Below, piece by piece: positions 36,370 through 44,960 of a stretch of DNA of 64,000 nucleotides (position 1 is its first letter; each line of letters opens with the position of its first letter). Source of the stretch: Mucilaginibacter ginsenosidivorax. Its GTDB lineage: Bacteria > Bacteroidota > Bacteroidia > Sphingobacteriales > Sphingobacteriaceae. The notes beneath the pieces were generated by a model that saw only the letters and a program-made list of their open reading frames with translations, searched no databases and had not been told where the DNA came from. The stretch covers positions 7,316,001 to 7,380,000 of the forward strand of contig NZ_CP042437.1 in assembly GCF_007971525.1 (NCBI RefSeq). The letters are read 5' to 3'. The translations under genes and the position numbers were made by a program.

Positions 36370-38616
36370 ATGGTTAATCATTTTTCCCGCTTGTTAAAGT
36401 CGGTTATGTTATGTGCATTATTGAGTGTTACACTCACTGGTACAAGTTACGCGCAAAGCGCCGATGGTAATTTAGAATACATTGACCCGCGCATTGGTAA
36501 TGTGGGCCAACTTTTGGAGCCCACCCGGCCCACCATGCACCTGCCCAACCAGATGATCAGGATGTACCCTAAACGGGCCGATTATATTGATGATCAAATC
36601 TCAAGCTTTCCGCTCAATATGGTTTCGCACAGGCTGGGCGAAGTTTTTGCCATAAAACCGGATGATAAACCACTTACTGCCGACTCCTGGGATCAGAAAA
36701 TGCCTTATGATCACGATTTGGAAATAACACGGCCATGGTACTATTCCACCTATCTTATTGATAAGGATATTACTGTGCTGTTTACACCAGGCAAAAAAGT
36801 GGGCATATACAGATTCTCCTTTCCTGCAAAAACAGCCGTTAAAAGCATCCTCTTTAATGTATATAATGATGGTGCCGCCAGTTGGAATTTTACTGGCGGT
36901 AATGAAGTAACCGGCACTGAAACCTATCATGACGACATTAAAGTATATGTTTATGGTCAGTTTAGTGCTAAAGGAATAGCTGGAGTAATTAAGGATGGCG
37001 TTTTAACCAAACAAACATCAATTGAAGGTAAGGATGCCCGTTCATTTATTACATTTTCAGGCGATGCTCCGGATAATATTGAATTCAGGTACGCTATATC
37101 TTATGTAAGCGCACAACAGGCAAAGCAAAATTTTAAGGATGAATTTACCGGAGGCGACTTCGCAACTTTAATGCAGGCCGCTAAAAACTCATGGGCAAAG
37201 GTCATCAACCAGGTGCAGGTTGAAGGCGGTACGGTAGCCCAACGCCGGTCATTTTATACCGCGTTGTACCGAAGCAATGAGCGTATGGTTGATATTAATG
37301 AGGATGGGCATTATTACAGTGGCTACGATAAAAAGGTACATGAAAGCAACAGGCCTTTTTATGTAGATGACTGGGTTTGGGATACTTACCTGGCATTGCA
37401 TCCGCTCAGATCAATACTAAACCCGGCCATGGAATCGGATATGTTAAACTCCTATGTGGATATGTACCGGCAAAGCGGCTGGATGCCTACCTTCCCGGTA
37501 TTGTTTGGCGACAACCCCTGTATGAATGGTTTCCACTCTACAGTGATGTTTTTAGATGATTACCGAAAAGGCATTCGTGGTTTTGATGTAGAAAAGGCAT
37601 ATGAAGGTATTCTGAAAAATGCAACACAGGCCACTATGCTGCCCTGGGAAAACGGCGCTAAGTGTGAACTGGACGATTTTTACTATGCTAAAGGATATTT
37701 CCCTGCCCTGCAAAAAGGCGAAAAGGAAACCGTAAGCCTGGTACATTCATTCGAGAAAAGACAGGCAGTAGCTGTTACATTGGGTGGAAGCTATGATGAT
37801 TGGGCTGTTGGAGAATTGGCCACTGAACTGAATAAGACAAATGATCATTCGATATTTGCAAAACGAGCATCTAACTATAAAAATCTATGGAACGATGACA
37901 AAAAGATGTTTATCCCAAAGGATAAAGATGACAACTGGATAAATATAGACCCCAAATTTGATGGCGGCCTTGGCGGGCGCGACTTTTATGATGAGAACAA
38001 CGGGTGGACTTACCTTTGGCAGGTACAGCACGATATACCTGGATTGATTGGTTTAATGGGTGGCAAACCAAATTTTGAGGCTAAGCTGGATCAAACCTTT
38101 CGCGAGAGCCTTGATCGCAGTAAGTACCAGTTTTGGGCTAAATTCCCAGACGCCACAGGCCTGGTAGGGCAGTACTCTATGGGCAACGAGCCAAGTTTCC
38201 ATATTCCGTACTTGTATAATTATGCAGGAGCGCCCTGGAAAACCCAGAAACGAATCCGCTTTTTATTGGACGTATGGTATAAGGATAACATATTCGGTAT
38301 TCCTGGCGACGAAGATGGCGGCGGTATGTCGGCCTTTGTGGTATTTTCCTCTATGGGTTTTTACCCAATTACCCCCGGCAAACCTGTATATACTATTGGA
38401 AGCCCTGTATTTAGTAAAGTTACCATTAGTTTGCCAAATGGTAAGCAGTTTAAGATGATCGCAAATAACTGCTCGGTGATTAATAAGTATATCCAAAGCG
38501 CAAAGTTTAACGGCGAAGTTTTGAATAAACCATGGTTTACGCATGAACAACTAATTTCCGGCGGAACGCTCGAACTGGAAATGGGGCCAAAGCCGAATAA
38601 AAACTGGGGTATCTGA
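36370..38616 (+). CDS. GH92 alpha-mannosidase
   Basis: This 748-residue protein has a Sec signal peptide (to TSYAQS). Family landmarks are YIDPRIGNVGQL near the N-terminus, YTALYRSNERMVDINEDGHYYSGYD, PFYVDDWVWDTYLALHP, MGNEPSFHIPYLYNYAG and GIPGDEDGGGMSAFVVFSSMGFYP. The last two regions hold the acidic residues and calcium site of GH92. The enzyme removes alpha-linked mannose in an exo fashion with calcium, probably in the periplasm. It is 104 bases downstream of the LamG/kelch-SARP regulator and upstream of a GH99-like gene, suggesting mannose-containing substrates. No internal frameshift or missing motif was seen. Confidence 0.94.
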   Translation: MVNHFSRLLKSVMLCALLSVTLTGTSYAQSADGNLEYIDPRIGNVGQLLEPTRPTMHLPNQMIRMYPKRADYIDDQISSFPLNMVSHRLGEVFAIKPDDKPLTADSWDQKMPYDHDLEITRPWYYSTYLIDKDITVLFTPGKKVGIYRFSFPAKTAVKSILFNVYNDGAASWNFTGGNEVTGTETYHDDIKVYVYGQFSAKGIAGVIKDGVLTKQTSIEGKDARSFITFSGDAPDNIEFRYAISYVSAQQAKQNFKDEFTGGDFATLMQAAKNSWAKVINQVQVEGGTVAQRRSFYTALYRSNERMVDINEDGHYYSGYDKKVHESNRPFYVDDWVWDTYLALHPLRSILNPAMESDMLNSYVDMYRQSGWMPTFPVLFGDNPCMNGFHSTVMFLDDYRKGIRGFDVEKAYEGILKNATQATMLPWENGAKCELDDFYYAKGYFPALQKGEKETVSLVHSFEKRQAVAVTLGGSYDDWAVGELATELNKTNDHSIFAKRASNYKNLWNDDKKMFIPKDKDDNWINIDPKFDGGLGGRDFYDENNGWTYLWQVQHDIPGLIGLMGGKPNFEAKLDQTFRESLDRSKYQFWAKFPDATGLVGQYSMGNEPSFHIPYLYNYAGAPWKTQKRIRFLLDVWYKDNIFGIPGDEDGGGMSAFVVFSSMGFYPITPGKPVYTIGSPVFSKVTISLPNGKQFKMIANNCSVINKYIQSAKFNGEVLNKPWFTHEQLISGGTLELEMGPKPNKNWGI

Positions 38617-38648
38617 TGTTATAAGTTAAAACATTCCCCTAAAACCTT

Positions 38649-38735
38649 GGCATGCTGAGGTAGGAAGCATCTGTTCGCGAACTTTGTAAAGTGGACTTGC
38701 AAGGTATAAAATAGATCCTTCGTTCCTCAGGATGA
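38649..38735. repeat. REP/MITE-like inverted repeat
   Basis: The left arm (about 38649-38672) has CATGCTGAGGTAGGAAGCATCT and the right arm (about 38711-38734) has AGATCCTTCGTTCCTCAGGATG, which are imperfect reverse complements. The sequence CCTGAGGAACGAAGGATCT is a motif I recall from dispersed palindromes in many bacterial genomes. It lies between the GH92 and GH99-like genes. Confidence 0.65.
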
Positions 38736-38765
38736 CAGCAGTACAACATATCAAACGCTATCCTG

Positions 38766-40022
38766 ATGAAAAAACGAGCATTTACTATCCTGTTACTATT
38801 GTTGTGCACTGTTGCTTTTAGCCAGAAACACAGCAAAACATCGGCATTTAAAAGTTATAAGGGGTTGGTAATGGCTGGCTACCAGGGTTGGTTCAATGCT
38901 CCTGAAGATGGGGCTGGCCGGGGATGGAACCATTATGTATCACATGGCAAGTTTGAACCTGGTTTCACCAACATTGATATATGGCCCGATGTGAGCGAAT
39001 ATAAAAAGACCTATAAATCGCCCTTTAAACTGGCCGATGACGGCGATACATACCTCTATAGTTCATACGATGCCTCTTCGGTTGAAACCCATTTTGAATG
39101 GATGCAGCAATATGGCGTAGACGGTGTATTTGTACAGCGCTTTATCGGCGATGTGCAGCGGGGCAGGGGGCGCAACCATAATGATGTGGTTTTGGGCAAC
39201 GCACTTAAGTTTTCAGAAAAATACCATAGGGCAATTTCGGTAATGTACGATCTGTCGGGGATGGACGCCGGAGGCGATTCACTGGTAATAAAGGATTGGA
39301 AACATTTGGTTGACAGCATGAAATTAACCAACCGCGGCAACAAGCAAACCTGGCTATACCACAACGGGAAGCCCCTGATAGCGGTTTGGGGTGTAGGTTT
39401 TAACGACAATAGGAAATATGGCCTTGCCGAAGCTGAACGAATCGTCGATTTTTTTAAAAATGACCCGGTTTATGGCGGATGTGCCGTGCTGCTTGGAGTA
39501 CCAACCTATTGGCGCGATTTTGGAAACGATACCGAGAAAGATCAACACCTGCATGATCTGCTGCGTAAGGTGGATATTGTACATCCCTGGTTTGTAGGCC
39601 GTTTTAACGAAGAAGCTTATCCCAAATTTCAGTCCCGGATAGTGGATGATATTGCCTGGTGCAAAGTAAACAAGGTTGAGTATGTGCCTACAATTTTCCC
39701 GGGGTTCAGCTGGCATAATATGAATCCGCGGGCACCTCAAAACCAAATCCCGCGCAACCGGGGAAGCTTTTACTGGAAGCAAATTAACGGTGCGATTAAT
39801 GGTGGGGCAAGCATGCTATATGTGGCCATGTTTGATGAGGTTGATGAGGGCACAGCTATACTTAAAGCGTCTAAGAATCCTCCGGTTGGGCTTAGCACGT
39901 TTGTTAAATATGAAGATGATATTCCTAATGATTACTATTTATACCTAACGGGTTATGCCGCCAAAATGCTTAGGCGGCAGCTGCCTTTACAGGGAAATGT
40001 ACCACCGCCGGTAAAAAAATAA
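38766..40022 (+). CDS. GH99-like (GH71/99) hydrolase, soluble form
   Basis: This 418-residue protein has a Sec signal peptide (to AFSQK) and no lipobox, so it is probably periplasmic. MAGYQGWFNAPEDG, YDASSVETHFEWMQQYGVDGVFVQRF and FDEVDEGTAI match the GH71/GH99-like family. The E-x-x-E-G-T element corresponds to the catalytic acidic pair of GH99 endo-alpha-mannanases (FNEWHEGT type). Cleavage of alpha-mannosidic links is therefore likely, though many relatives are annotated only as putative xylosidase/arabinosidase. It follows the GH92 gene with a repeat in between and ends at a strong terminator. A lipoprotein paralog faces it tail to tail at 40390-41661. Confidence 0.85.
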   Translation: MKKRAFTILLLLLCTVAFSQKHSKTSAFKSYKGLVMAGYQGWFNAPEDGAGRGWNHYVSHGKFEPGFTNIDIWPDVSEYKKTYKSPFKLADDGDTYLYSSYDASSVETHFEWMQQYGVDGVFVQRFIGDVQRGRGRNHNDVVLGNALKFSEKYHRAISVMYDLSGMDAGGDSLVIKDWKHLVDSMKLTNRGNKQTWLYHNGKPLIAVWGVGFNDNRKYGLAEAERIVDFFKNDPVYGGCAVLLGVPTYWRDFGNDTEKDQHLHDLLRKVDIVHPWFVGRFNEEAYPKFQSRIVDDIAWCKVNKVEYVPTIFPGFSWHNMNPRAPQNQIPRNRGSFYWKQINGAINGGASMLYVAMFDEVDEGTAILKASKNPPVGLSTFVKYEDDIPNDYYLYLTGYAAKMLRRQLPLQGNVPPPVKK

Positions 40023-40059
40023 CCGGGGTTTAGTTGATGTTACCAGGTATTTGGTAACC

Positions 40060-40096
40060 AGTGTGCCCGGGGTGAGATACGGGCGCACTTTTTTTT
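40060..40096 (+). terminator. Strong terminator after the plus-strand GH99-like gene
   Basis: AGTGTGCCCG (40060-40069) pairs over ten positions with CGGGCGCACT (40080-40089), followed by eight T. A second perfect inverted repeat (TTACCA / TGGTAA arms) lies just before it at about 40039-40058. The 233 bases from 40097 to 40329 contain no supported gene. Confidence 0.9.
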
Positions 40097-40329
40097 AACC
40101 CTCATTAAGGGGGGGCATTTTGAGCAACAAACGATCAGGAAGTTTTGGGAACAAGTGAATTACTTAAAAAAACTGGGCTAAATGCAGATGAAAGCACTGC
40201 CTGGGGAACTTTTTTAATATTTCTTTATTTGCTTGTAAGGGTGTACTTTGGCTGCACAAACAAAAAAAAATATAAGGTATCCGGCAGTGTTTTTCAAAAA
40301 AAATCTCAAAATAGTTTCCCAATAACTTT

Positions 40330-40366
40330 TAAAATAAAAACCGCCGGAACTATTGGTTTCGGCGGC
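40330..40366 (-). terminator. Terminator of the minus-strand PUL
   Basis: Read on the minus strand, CCGCCG and CGGCGG (40360-40365 and 40341-40346) enclose a 13-base loop and are followed by TTTTTATTTT. It lies 24 bases downstream of the last PUL gene. A shorter T-run on the other side may also serve the plus strand. Confidence 0.85.
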
Positions 40367-40389
40367 CTCTTTTTGATAGGTAACTTTTG

Positions 40390-41661
40390 TTACAAAACAG
40401 GTTTTGTAGGCCTTGTTGGCGTAAGCGGAATTATTTTTTTGAACATCTTTGCCCCATCGCCGGTAAGCCTCAGATAGTAGTCTGCAGAGCAGGCAGTGCC
40501 GTCTTCGTCAAGCCCTAAAAAGCCCGAGCCTGCCGGTATAAATGCCTGGCTTTCGGCAGTTTTGGCTATCTGGTTGCCTTCGTTATATTCATCAAACATC
40601 GAGATATAAATCCCTTGTGCACCAACCCTGGTCATGTTGTAAAACTGGCGCCACATAAAGTCGCCGTGGGCGCGCTGACGGGCGGATAAATCGCCTGGCA
40701 GTACGCAGGGTTGGTAATCAATGCCGTTGGCATTGCAATAGGCCTGATCGGCCTTATTAATGGTTACAAAGAAGCCGTCGGACTGGTTGGCATTGCCAAT
40801 TCTGCCAACCATCCATGGCGAAAGCATATCAAACGCTTTATATGTATTTAAAAAATCGGGGCGCGAATCGCTGGTTTGCGTAAGCCAGTTTGTAGGTACA
40901 CCTCCAATAACATAACAACCTTTGCTTTTAAACCATTTAATTACATCAAGGCAATTTGCTGCGGTAAAGTCATGGTTGTTATCAGAAAAACCAAATCCCC
41001 AGATACATACAACAGGTTTGCCATTTTGCTTTGCATAGGCGGGCGACGAGGTGTATTGCGACATCTTGTTCGTCCAATCGGTTTTTAACTCGCTTTGCAT
41101 ATTTGTCCAGCCGCTTACATCGTACATAATGTAAAATTTAACACCATTTTTTTCGGCTGCTATTTTGGTTTTGGCTGCCATGGCATCACGTACTGGGCCT
41201 TCCAACCCGCTGGGGTTAAAACGCTGTAAAGCAGCGCCATCAATACCGTAATCTTTCATCCATTTAAACTGGGTATCTATAGTTTGGTCTGAAAACGAAG
41301 AGAACACAGTAGCCGGCTGCCCGTTGCCTAAATTGGCAAACTGTGTTGGGAATTTATTGGTATAATCGCGCATATCGGGCCAGGCTGATATGGCCTTATT
41401 AGTTGTTGATGGCTGCTGTTCCCAGGTTTGCGCCCAGTGCCAGTATCTGTTTATCGGCGATCCGTCGCCTATTGCCGCAAACCAACCCTGGTAACCTACT
41501 ACTACCTTGCCTACTACATCGCCAACAGGCGAGGGGGTACGGTCGATGGTATCTGTTGGTGTTACCGGTGGGGTTGGGGTGTTGGTACTTTTTTTTGAAC
41601 AGTTGCTGCTCACCGCTATCAGCGTTATTAGTAGCAACGCGTTAAATGATCTTCTTCTCAT
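40390..41661 (-). CDS. GH99-like (GH71/99) hydrolase, lipoprotein form
   Basis: This 423-residue lipoprotein has a signal ending AVSSNC (about residue 21) followed by a Pro/Thr-rich linker. VVVGYQGWFAAIGDGS, DTQFKWMKDYGIDGAALQRF and MFDEYNEGNQI mirror the plus-strand paralog; the E-x-x-E-G element carries the predicted catalytic pair. As a lipoprotein it probably acts at the cell surface as the endo-acting enzyme of the PUL. It is the last gene of the minus-strand operon, 28 bases after the GH43 lipoprotein gene. Mannan-type specificity is inferred from GH99 relatives and the nearby GH92. Confidence 0.86.
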   Translation of the reverse strand: MRRRSFNALLLITLIAVSSNCSKKSTNTPTPPVTPTDTIDRTPSPVGDVVGKVVVGYQGWFAAIGDGSPINRYWHWAQTWEQQPSTTNKAISAWPDMRDYTNKFPTQFANLGNGQPATVFSSFSDQTIDTQFKWMKDYGIDGAALQRFNPSGLEGPVRDAMAAKTKIAAEKNGVKFYIMYDVSGWTNMQSELKTDWTNKMSQYTSSPAYAKQNGKPVVCIWGFGFSDNNHDFTAANCLDVIKWFKSKGCYVIGGVPTNWLTQTSDSRPDFLNTYKAFDMLSPWMVGRIGNANQSDGFFVTINKADQAYCNANGIDYQPCVLPGDLSARQRAHGDFMWRQFYNMTRVGAQGIYISMFDEYNEGNQIAKTAESQAFIPAGSGFLGLDEDGTACSADYYLRLTGDGAKMFKKIIPLTPTRPTKPVL

Positions 41662-41689
41662 GTCCCTTGTTTTTATTTGTTTATATCTT

Positions 41690-42694
41690 TTATTTTTTCA
41701 CTCCGTTAATATCCGTCTGAATCACTTTCCTGATGGTACCATCGGCGTTGTAATAAAGCTTGTTTACACAAACAGAACGCAGCCAATCATTGTGCGAAAG
41801 CGAGCTGTTATGGTAAAAAGCATACCATTGCCCTTTAAATTCAACTATTGAACCATGGTCGGTAAAACTGTCGGTAGGGTCCATGTATACGCCCTTATAG
41901 GTCCAGGGCCCAAGTGGGTTGTTACTTGTTGCATAGCGCATTCTATTGAATTTACCCGCCTCGTTAAAGTTGTCGGCGTATGACAGGTAATACACACCAT
42001 TCCGTTTATGCACCCAACTTGCCTCGTGAAAGTCCGTAAGGCCCTGCATGGTTTTCATTTCGCCATCAAGTTCCATCATATTATCCTTTAGTTTGCCGCC
42101 CTTGCAAATGTTACCGCCGCCGTAGTATAAATAAGCCTGCCCATCATCATCAACAAACACACAGGGATCTATCAACGATTCGAGGCCATGGATGTACCCC
42201 TGCGATTTGAAGTCTTTTGCAGGGCTTTTGCTGGTTGCCACGCCTATTTTCCAGGTGGTATTCCATTCGGTACCGCTGGGATGCGGGAAGTAGAAGTAAT
42301 ACGTGCCGTTTTTATAAGCGCAATCTGGCGCCCACATAAAGCCACCTTCGGGGCGCCCCCAATCAACATCACTTGCCTGTAATACCTGGCCTTCATCCCG
42401 CCAGTGTACCATATCATCGGTGGAGTATACATGGTATTTGTCCATCAAATCGCAGCCGCGCGGAGGGTCGATGTCATGAGAAGGGTATAAATACAACCGG
42501 CCATCAGCCCAAACATGTGCCGATGGATCGGCAGTGTATATATCGGTAATAAAAGGGTTTTTAAAACCGTCGCCCTTAGGGTCTTCAATAACCACTGTTG
42601 GGGTTTCACTGGTAGTGTTGCTTTTTTTTGAGCAATTGCTTAACGCCAACACCAGGGCTGTTAAAAGGATTGTACAAACTGTCTTCCCGTTCAT
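41690..42694 (-). CDS. GH43 glycosidase, lipoprotein form
   Basis: This 334-residue protein has a lipoprotein signal (LVLALSNC). A single five-bladed GH43 propeller fills it. The catalytic acids expected in the family are visible in order: Asp in TADPSAHVW, Asp in LIDPCVFVDDDGQAYLYYG and Glu in FHEASWVHKRNG. GH43 enzymes remove alpha-L-arabinofuranose, beta-xylose or related residues; the specificity cannot be read here. It is closely similar along its whole length to the next gene upstream (42700-43701), five bases away, so the two are a tandem duplication. The copy here is membrane-anchored. Confidence 0.92.
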   Translation of the reverse strand: MNGKTVCTILLTALVLALSNCSKKSNTTSETPTVVIEDPKGDGFKNPFITDIYTADPSAHVWADGRLYLYPSHDIDPPRGCDLMDKYHVYSTDDMVHWRDEGQVLQASDVDWGRPEGGFMWAPDCAYKNGTYYFYFPHPSGTEWNTTWKIGVATSKSPAKDFKSQGYIHGLESLIDPCVFVDDDGQAYLYYGGGNICKGGKLKDNMMELDGEMKTMQGLTDFHEASWVHKRNGVYYLSYADNFNEAGKFNRMRYATSNNPLGPWTYKGVYMDPTDSFTDHGSIVEFKGQWYAFYHNSSLSHNDWLRSVCVNKLYYNADGTIRKVIQTDINGVKK

Positions 42695-42699
42695 ATTAT

Positions 42700-43701
42700 T
42701 TACTTTTTTATAGCGCCGGTTGGTATTACTTTTTTAATAGTGCCATCGGCATTATAGTAAAGCTTATCTACACAGATAGATCGTAACCAATCCTGGTGAG
42801 AGAGTGAACTGTTATGATAAAACGCGTACCACTGCCCCTTAAACTGAACAATGGAACCATGGTTGGTATAGCTATCAGTAGGATCCATATAAACACCTTT
42901 TGATACCCAGGGGCCTAATGGAGTATTGCTGGTTGCATAACGCATTTGGTTGTGTTTTCCATTAACATCGTGATTATCGGAGTAGGATAGGTAGTAAATG
43001 CCATTCCGTTTGTGTACCCAGGTAGCCTCGTGAAAATCTTCCAGGCCTTCCATTTTTTGCATTTCCCCGTCAATTTCAACCATATTGCTTTTTAGCTTGC
43101 CACCTTTGCAGGTGCCGCCACCGCCATAATAGAAATATGCCTGGCCATCATCGTCAATAAATACACATGGATCGATCATCGATTCCAGTCCTTTGATATA
43201 CCCCTGCGATTTAAACCCGCTTGCCGGTTTTTTGCTGGTAGCTACGCCAATTTTCCAGGTGCTGTTCCAGGCGGTACCGCTTGGATGCGGGAAATAAAAG
43301 TAATAAGTGCCATTTTTGTATGCGCAATCGGGCGCCCACATAAAACCACCTTCGGGGCGGCCCCATTCAACCTGGCTTGCGTTTAATATCTCGCCATGAT
43401 CTTTCCAGTGCACCATGTCATCTGTTGAGTATACGTGGTACCTGTCCATCAAATCGCAGCCGCGCGGCGGGGCTACGTCATGCGATGGGTATACGTACAG
43501 GCGGCCATCTTTCCACACATGGGCAGATGGGTCGGCGGTAAATATGTCAGTAACAAAGGGATTGCCTACTGATTGCGTTGATTGCTGTTCCTGGGCAAAG
43601 CTGTGCGATGAAGCCATAATAGTAAGGCCTGTAATTATCGCGGTAAACAAATGGGTTGGCTTTTTTTTCCTTTGCGGACTTAACAAATTGTAGATTTTCA
43701 T
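42700..43701 (-). CDS. GH43 glycosidase, soluble form
   Basis: This 333-residue protein has a long Sec signal (to SHSFAQE) with a basic N-region and no lipobox. It has the same GH43 propeller and catalytic acids as its tandem neighbour (TADPSAHVW, IDPCVFIDDDGQAYFYYG, FHEATWVHKRNG). The proteins align almost without gaps except at the N-terminus. It is therefore the likely periplasmic partner of the lipoprotein copy. It starts 15 bases downstream of a hairpin that separates the glycosidase genes from the SusC/D part of the operon. The substrate side chain (arabinose, xylose or other) is not determined. Confidence 0.92.
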   Translation of the reverse strand: MKIYNLLSPQRKKKPTHLFTAIITGLTIMASSHSFAQEQQSTQSVGNPFVTDIFTADPSAHVWKDGRLYVYPSHDVAPPRGCDLMDRYHVYSTDDMVHWKDHGEILNASQVEWGRPEGGFMWAPDCAYKNGTYYFYFPHPSGTAWNSTWKIGVATSKKPASGFKSQGYIKGLESMIDPCVFIDDDGQAYFYYGGGGTCKGGKLKSNMVEIDGEMQKMEGLEDFHEATWVHKRNGIYYLSYSDNHDVNGKHNQMRYATSNTPLGPWVSKGVYMDPTDSYTNHGSIVQFKGQWYAFYHNSSLSHQDWLRSICVDKLYYNADGTIKKVIPTGAIKK

Positions 43702-43715
43702 TAGTAGTAAGTTAA

Positions 43716-43747
43716 AATACCAGGGAGAGAAAACTCTCCCCGGTATT
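43716..43747 (-). terminator. Internal hairpin of the PUL (partial terminator)
   Basis: AATACC-A-GGGAGAG, an AAAA loop, CTCTCCC-C-GGTATT gives a 13-pair stem with one mismatch. On the minus strand TTTTAA follows. It lies between the binding-lipoprotein gene and the GH43 genes of the same operon, so it may lower expression of the enzymes relative to SusC/D. Confidence 0.75.
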
Positions 43748-43787
43748 ATTGTAAATTAATTGTATTGATTGGGGTGTGGTTTAAACA

Positions 43788-44936
43788 TTATGGCTTGGCT
43801 ACAACCCGCACATCGTCAATTCCGTAAGTTTGATCACTTGTGGCTTTTGCCGCCGACCAGAAAAACATTTTGAAATAGTTCATGGCAGTTAAATCCGGTC
43901 CGCCGTCGCCAGTTGTCTGTCCGTCAGAGAATTTAAGTTCTAAATGATTCCAGCCATTTTTAAGCGTAGGTATAATTTTATCCATGGCCCAGCCAATAGG
44001 GTTTTTATCCGGATCGCCGGAGCTGCTAAACTGTATTTGGCCATCCAATTTCAGCAGGGAAACATCCTGAACGTAAAACCAGAATTTTAATTCGCCGCTT
44101 GCCAGCGTTTCATTGGTATTAATGGGCGCGGCAAGTGGTTTAATAAACTGCATAAAATCATTGCCGATAGTGATGTTATTTTTGATATAGCCCGTGCCTT
44201 CTTTTTGCCCCGAAGTAGCCAAAGTCGGATCGCCGGCACTTGCCCAGCCATCTTTACTATCGCAATTATCTACCACAACATCAGCCGGCGGCGGTACGGC
44301 AGCCACTCTTATATCGTCAATACCATATTGCTGATCTGCAGTTGCCTTAGCCGCGCTCCAAAAGAACATCTTGAAAAAGTTCATAGCTTTTAAATCCGGC
44401 CCACCGTCACCTGTTGTCTGCCCGTCTATAAATTTAAGTTCCAGATGGTTCCAGCCATTTTTCAGGTTTGGGATAATTTTGTCCATGGCCCAGCCAATGC
44501 GGTTTTTATCCGGATCGCCTGAACTGCTAAACTGTATCTGGCCGTCTAACTTCAATAAGGATACATCCTGAACATAAAACCAAAACTCCAACTCGCCTGT
44601 GGTGAGGCTTACTTTGGTGTTAACCGGGGCGGGTAAGGTTTTAATAAATTGCATAAAGTCGCTTCCGGCTTTAATGCTGTTTTTAATATAACCAGTTCCT
44701 TCTTTCTGCCCTGTAGTTGCTAAAGAAGCGTCGCCGGCGCTTGACCAGCCGTCCAGCTTATCGGCATTGTCAATTACAACTGATGTATCAACAACGGGCG
44801 GTTTGGTGGTATCAACCGGCGGCGGTGGTTTTAAGCCCGACGTATCCCGCGAAACATATTTTTCTTTTTGACAGCCCGCAATTATAAAGCCTGCCATGAG
44901 GATGGCGCATACCATCGTTGTTTTAATGAATTTCAT
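43788..44936 (-). CDS. Lipoprotein with two near-identical glycan-binding-like modules
   Basis: This 382-residue lipoprotein has its lipobox at FIIAGC, then a Pro/Thr-rich linker. Two modules of about 155 residues follow and are almost the same in sequence (both contain GQKEGTGYIKN, ELxFWFYVQDVSLLKLDG, IQFSSSGDPDKN, IGWAMDKIIP, NGWNHLELKF and YGIDDxRV). No catalytic motif is visible. It occupies the place usually taken by SusE/F-like surface glycan-binding proteins, after SusC, SusD and the DUF3823 gene, and is likely one of them. The tandem copy is recent at the DNA level. I do not recognise a named family. Confidence 0.75.
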   Translation of the reverse strand: MKFIKTTMVCAILMAGFIIAGCQKEKYVSRDTSGLKPPPPVDTTKPPVVDTSVVIDNADKLDGWSSAGDASLATTGQKEGTGYIKNSIKAGSDFMQFIKTLPAPVNTKVSLTTGELEFWFYVQDVSLLKLDGQIQFSSSGDPDKNRIGWAMDKIIPNLKNGWNHLELKFIDGQTTGDGGPDLKAMNFFKMFFWSAAKATADQQYGIDDIRVAAVPPPADVVVDNCDSKDGWASAGDPTLATSGQKEGTGYIKNNITIGNDFMQFIKPLAAPINTNETLASGELKFWFYVQDVSLLKLDGQIQFSSSGDPDKNPIGWAMDKIIPTLKNGWNHLELKFSDGQTTGDGGPDLTAMNYFKMFFWSAAKATSDQTYGIDDVRVVAKP

Positions 44937-44960
44937 TTCCTTTTTTGGTTTAAGGTTAAA

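Noticed and set aside
40145..40477. 110-codon open frame on the plus strand between the convergent GH99-like genes
   Set aside because: It overlaps the minus-strand terminator and the end of the minus-strand gene, has no family features and contains poly-A/T runs.
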